Assembly: GCA_009781695.1 (NCBI GenBank)
Contig: WQVH01000002.1
Span: 49,152-113,151 of the forward strand
DNA from: Oscillospiraceae bacterium
Lineage (GTDB): Bacteria > Bacillota > Clostridia > Oscillospirales > Oscillospiraceae
Reading direction: 5' to 3'
DNA: 64,000 nt
This document shows positions 60,122 through 64,000 of this stretch, one piece after another. The notes under the pieces were generated by a model, which had not been told where the DNA came from, did no database searches, and was given only the letters and a program-made list of their open reading frames with translations. The position numbers and the translations under genes were made by a program. Each line of letters opens with the position of its first letter. The stretch's first letter is position 1.

Positions 60122-61898
60122 GCACTCCCTTCGCCAGCTCTACGCCAAGCTCTGCCAGTTGCGCTTGGTCAACCACATCCGGGCATCCGGTCATCAGTTC
60201 TGATGCATTTTGGACTTTCGGGAATGCGATCACATCACGAATGCTGCCTAACCCGGCCAGATGCATCACCAATCTGTCTAATCCATATGCAATACCCCCA
60301 TGGGGCGGCGCTCCGAATTTAAATGCGTTGATCAAATGTCCAAAACGCTCTTGTGCATCTTCGTCAGTAAATCCAAGCGCTCTGAACATGTCCGCTTGGA
60401 GTTTCGGCGTATTGATACGTATTGATCCGCCACCGAGTTCCGTTCCGTTTAGAACAATATCATAGGCTTTTGCGCGGCAACTTATTTTGTCTGTCTCAAG
60501 CAGGCTTGCATCCTCATCCATCGGGGCGGTAAATGGGTGGTGCTTCGCAACATATCTTTCCTCTTCTTCCGAATATTCAAATAATGGAAATTCCGTTACC
60601 CATAGGAATTTATAATCGCCCTCTTTTGTCAGCTCAAGTCGCTTAGCACATTCGCATCGCAACGCACCAAGCGCTGCAAACACTACGTCATCTTGAGCAT
60701 CTGCTACGATAAGAATGATTCCGCCAGGCTGCGCTTGCGCACGGTCAAGGATTGCTTTGTTCTGCTCGTCTGTCAGGAATTTTGCAAATGACGATGAGAC
60801 ACTTCCGTCCTCGCCCAGTTTCGTCCATGCCAACCCCTTTGCGCCATAGGTCTTTACAAACTCAACGAGGGAGTCTATTTGCTTCCTGGGCAGCGCACCG
60901 CCACTTGGCACATATATCATCCGGACGCTGCCGCCGCTCTGAACCGGTTCTGAGAATACTTTAAAGTCGCAATCTTTAACAATGTCACTGATATCTCGTA
61001 ATTCTAAGCCGAAGCGTATGTCCGGTTTGTCCGAACCGAATCTGTCCATAGCTTCTTTCCAAGTCAGGCGCGGCAAGGGTGTTTCAACTTCTACGCCAAG
61101 TACATCTTTCCAAAGGCGCTTGATAAAGCCTTCGTTCATTGCCAGCACATCTTCAACGTCAACAAATGACATTTCAAGGTCAATCTGTGTAAATTCCGGT
61201 TGCCTGTCTGCTCTGAGGTCTTCATCCCGGAAGCATTTGACTATTTGCATGTATCGGTCAAATCCAGCCAGCATCAGCAGTTGCTTATATTGTTGCGGCG
61301 ATTGCGGCAGTGCGTAGAATTTCCCGGCATGAACACGGCTGGGCACGAGATAGTCACGTGCGCCTTCGGGTGTTGATTTGGTAAGCATCGGGGTTTCAAT
61401 TTCCAAAAAGCCATTTTCATCAAAATAGTCACGCACCACTTTTGTTGCTCTATGCCTGAGTGCGATATACTTCTGCATATCCGGACGGCGCAAATCAAGA
61501 TATCTGTATTTTAGCCGCAGCGCATCATTGACATCGGAGTTCTCAATGATCTCAAATGGCGGCGTTTCTGATTTTGCAAGTATCCGGAGCTTCGTGACCT
61601 CCAGCTCTACATCGCCTGTCGGCAGTTCCGGATTCTTCGCAGAGCGCTCACGCAGGATTCCGCTTGCACATAGTACAAATTCGCCCCTTACGGTTGAGGC
61701 GGTCTCAAAGACATCTCTTGCGGTGTTATCGTCAAACGCAAGTTGCAAGAGTCCTGTGCGGTCTCGCAGGTCGATAAAAATAAGCCCTCCCAAATCGCGG
61801 CGGCGAGCTGCCCAGCCGCAAACGGTCATTTCACGGCCAATATCAGCGGCAGTAGGTTCCCCGCAATAGTTTGTCCGGTTGAATTTTTTGTTTTCCAA
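60105..61898 (-). CDS. aspS: Aspartyl-tRNA synthetase
   Basis: NRTNYCGEPTAADIGREMTVCGWAARRRDLGGLIFIDLRDRTGLLQ...FRDEDLRADRQPEFTQIDLEMSF...GIAYGLDRLVM; TTG start proposed. Confidence 0.96.
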   Translation of the reverse strand: MENKKFNRTNYCGEPTAADIGREMTVCGWAARRRDLGGLIFIDLRDRTGLLQLAFDDNTARDVFETASTVRGEFVLCASGILRERSAKNPELPTGDVELEVTKLRILAKSETPPFEIIENSDVNDALRLKYRYLDLRRPDMQKYIALRHRATKVVRDYFDENGFLEIETPMLTKSTPEGARDYLVPSRVHAGKFYALPQSPQQYKQLLMLAGFDRYMQIVKCFRDEDLRADRQPEFTQIDLEMSFVDVEDVLAMNEGFIKRLWKDVLGVEVETPLPRLTWKEAMDRFGSDKPDIRFGLELRDISDIVKDCDFKVFSEPVQSGGSVRMIYVPSGGALPRKQIDSLVEFVKTYGAKGLAWTKLGEDGSVSSSFAKFLTDEQNKAILDRAQAQPGGIILIVADAQDDVVFAALGALRCECAKRLELTKEGDYKFLWVTEFPLFEYSEEEERYVAKHHPFTAPMDEDASLLETDKISCRAKAYDIVLNGTELGGGSIRINTPKLQADMFRALGFTDEDAQERFGHLINAFKFGAPPHGGIAYGLDRLVMHLAGLGSIRDVIAFPKVQNASELMTGCPDVVDQAQLAELGVELAKGVLDEVH

Positions 61899-61927
61899 TG
61901 TTCTCCGACTCCTTCCTATAATGTTTC

Positions 61928-62335
61928 TTATTCGAAACACGCGTTTTTTTCTATATGCTTACGCATCGCTACGAAGCTTTCTTCGCTCATGACATGTTCT
62001 ATCTTGCACGCATCGGCGGCGGCGACCTTTTGGTTAACGCCAAGTGATACCAACCACTGTGTGATCAGTGTGTGGCGTGCGTACATGCTTTGCGCAATTT
62101 CCATTCCGCTTTCTGTGAGCGTTATGTGCCCATCTGCATCGACAACAATGTGTCCGCCGATACGGAGGTTCTTCATTGCCACGCTTACACTGGGTTTGGA
62201 GTATTCGAGTTCGTTGGCAATATCAATTGAGCGCACCGGGGCGCCGTTTTTTCCGAGTACAAAAATCGTTTCTAAGTAGTTTTCTGCTGATTCTTGTATT
62301 CTCAAGGATATCACATCCTTTCCCATATATCGCAA
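61928..62335 (-). CDS. DtxR/MntR-family metal-dependent transcriptional regulator
   Basis: IQESAENYLETIFVLGKNGAPVRSIDIANELEYSKPSVSVAMKNLRIGGHIVVDADGHITLTESGMEIAQSMYARH. Confidence 0.93.
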   Translation of the reverse strand: MRYMGKDVISLRIQESAENYLETIFVLGKNGAPVRSIDIANELEYSKPSVSVAMKNLRIGGHIVVDADGHITLTESGMEIAQSMYARHTLITQWLVSLGVNQKVAAADACKIEHVMSEESFVAMRKHIEKNACFE

Positions 62336-62487
62336 AATAGGCGCTGAGATAGATTATTTCAGTAGTTTACCATGAGCTATCGTACTGTTCAACAGAAATT
62401 TGGGCGGCCTTCAATACTGCAACTTAAATGGGGTTACAGTTCGGTGGGTGCGAAGAATAGGAAATGAAGGCTCAGCAGAATTAATTG

Positions 62488-62516
62488 TTGACACCCTAGT
62501 TAGTCTATGCTAACAT
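62488..62516 (+). promoter_or_regulatory. Sigma-A-like promoter overlapped by an inverted repeat (candidate metalloregulator operator) upstream of the ZIP transporter
   Basis: TTGACA-17 nt-TAACAT with GTTAG-tctatg-CTAAC at 62499-62514. Confidence 0.6.
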
Positions 62517-62578
62517 ATGCGTAATTAGCTCATACCAACCTATAGCCGATCTCAAACCAATCTGAGGAGGTTTCTATT

Positions 62579-63403
62579 ATGGCTGACGTTCATTTTTCAT
62601 TTTTACTAATCTTTATCGCAGGTTTAGCCACCGGAGTCGGCGGTTTGGTCGCATTGCTGTCTAAGGCCACCAGTACAAAATTCCTATCCATCTGTCTTAG
62701 CTTCTCCGCAGGTGTGATGCTCTATGTTTCTTTTGCAGAGATCTTCCGAGAGGCGGTTGAGGCTTTAGAGTATGGGTATGGTGATGCGATGGGGTTGCTC
62801 ATTGCCACTGTGGCTTTTTTTGCCGGAATTCTCTTAATGGTGATCATCGACAAATTCATCCCGCATAATGATGACATCACGGAAATTCTGGATTCAAAAT
62901 CTGAGAGAAAGAGTCAGTTTTCCGCGGGTGAGCAGAGTGAATTAAAGCGCACAGGGGTCATGTCCGCTATGGCGCTCGCCATTCATAATTTCCCGGAAGG
63001 GTTTATCACTTTTATTGCGCTCATGCATGATCCGGTGATGGGTATCGCCATTGCGATTGCGATCATCATCCACAATATGCCGGAGGGTATTGCAACCGCA
63101 GCGCCTATTTACTATGCAACCGGAAGCAAGGTCAAGGCGTTTCTTATTTCTGCCGGCGCGGGGCTTGTGCAATTGGTGGGTGCTTTTGTGGCGTGGATTT
63201 TGTTGCAAAATGTTTTTGATGATATTGAGGCTGTATTTGGTATTGTTTTTGCTGCGGTCGCCGGAATTATGGTGTTTGTGGCCATCCATCAGTTGTTGCC
63301 CACGGCACACAAATATGGGAAGCATCATCTGGTGATGACGTGGTTGTTTGCGGGGATGGCTGTTATGGCGCTCAGCTTAGTTATTCTTGAGTTTGCTTTT
63401 TAG
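62579..63403 (+). CDS. ZIP-family (ZupT-like) metal transporter
   Basis: GLATGVGGLVALLSKATSTKFLSICLSFSAGVMLYVSFAEIF...AMALAIHNFPEGFITFIAL...AIIIHNMPEGIATAAPIYYATGS. Confidence 0.95.
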   Translation: MADVHFSFLLIFIAGLATGVGGLVALLSKATSTKFLSICLSFSAGVMLYVSFAEIFREAVEALEYGYGDAMGLLIATVAFFAGILLMVIIDKFIPHNDDITEILDSKSERKSQFSAGEQSELKRTGVMSAMALAIHNFPEGFITFIALMHDPVMGIAIAIAIIIHNMPEGIATAAPIYYATGSKVKAFLISAGAGLVQLVGAFVAWILLQNVFDDIEAVFGIVFAAVAGIMVFVAIHQLLPTAHKYGKHHLVMTWLFAGMAVMALSLVILEFAF

Positions 63404-63562
63404 GTGGGGAATAATAGACGTTCATACTTTTTTAACATTTTTGCGGTTGAAATGATTGCAGACCTGTGTTATAAACTTTTGAGCATTAAAAATCCTCAAA
63501 AGCATACTATCGATATTAAAATTTCGCAAAAATACACACTTCCATAGGAGGTAAATTCCCCT

Positions 63563-63919
63563 ATGTATCACGTGGCACTATGCGAGGATGAGCAGATATT
63601 TTCCGTTGCGTTGGAAAAAGACTGCCGTACCATTTTCCAAGATAATAACATTGAATATGATCTCTCTGTGTTCGCCAACGGCACAGAACTTTTGGCTGCG
63701 TATAAAACGCAGCCAAAGCCATTTGACCTTATAATTCTTGACATCGTTATGGAGGATTTTAATGGAATCGAAGTCGCCAAAAAAATCCGACAGCTACACG
63801 ATGATGTAATGATTATTTTCATCACAGCCAATAAGGATTATATTTTTCAAATTCCCGGTGTACACCCATTTAACTTTTTAACTGAAACTTCGCACATGAA
63901 AATATTCATTGCACCTTGA
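63563..63919 (+). CDS. LytTR-type response regulator receiver domain, truncated
   Basis: MYHVALCEDEQIFSVALEKDCRTIF...FDLIILDIVMEDFNGIEVAKKIRQLHDDVMIIFITANKDYIFQ; ends before any DNA-binding domain. Confidence 0.75.
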   Translation: MYHVALCEDEQIFSVALEKDCRTIFQDNNIEYDLSVFANGTELLAAYKTQPKPFDLIILDIVMEDFNGIEVAKKIRQLHDDVMIIFITANKDYIFQIPGVHPFNFLTETSHMKIFIAP

Positions 63920-64000
63920 AAAATCAATATAATCTAGCCATAAAGAATGGCGAAAACCTTGTGAAAATGGTATAATGTTGGTGTTACAAGCCTACAAAAA

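Overview
This is a 64 kb chromosomal window from a low/mid-GC Firmicute (Clostridia-like). It is mostly housekeeping genes: rpsJ 5' end, pckG, topB, alaS, acpP, the rpmH-rnpA-yidD-yidC-jag block, murF, aspS and four tRNAs. Interspersed are SLH-domain and other surface-protein genes. The main discovery is a probable unannotated exported selenoprotein at 42277..46116 (-). The ORF track splits it into a 182-aa ORF and a 1085-aa ORF at an in-frame TGA (45568-45570). The readthrough peptide is ...LTGEQN-U-HIC-TWWSSYHVMVLESLGVPV..., which resembles the U-x-x-C motif of UGSC-family selenoproteins. A compact SECIS-like hairpin follows, with loop G and U at positions +23/+24 from the UGA. The adjacent upstream gene (46189..48369) is a paralog in which both the Sec and the Cys position are Asp. 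Other notable items: a recombinase C-terminal relic whose last codons are the antisense of the initiator tRNA 3' end; an internally deleted, in-frame fused IS3-family transposase that truncates a DUF3791/DUF3990-like module; an orphan MtaB-like methyltransferase beside an FGGY kinase and AraD-like gene; a DtxR-like regulator divergent from a ZIP transporter with an inverted repeat overlapping its promoter; and several structured intergenic regions. All homology calls are from recognition of the translated sequences; no database search was run.
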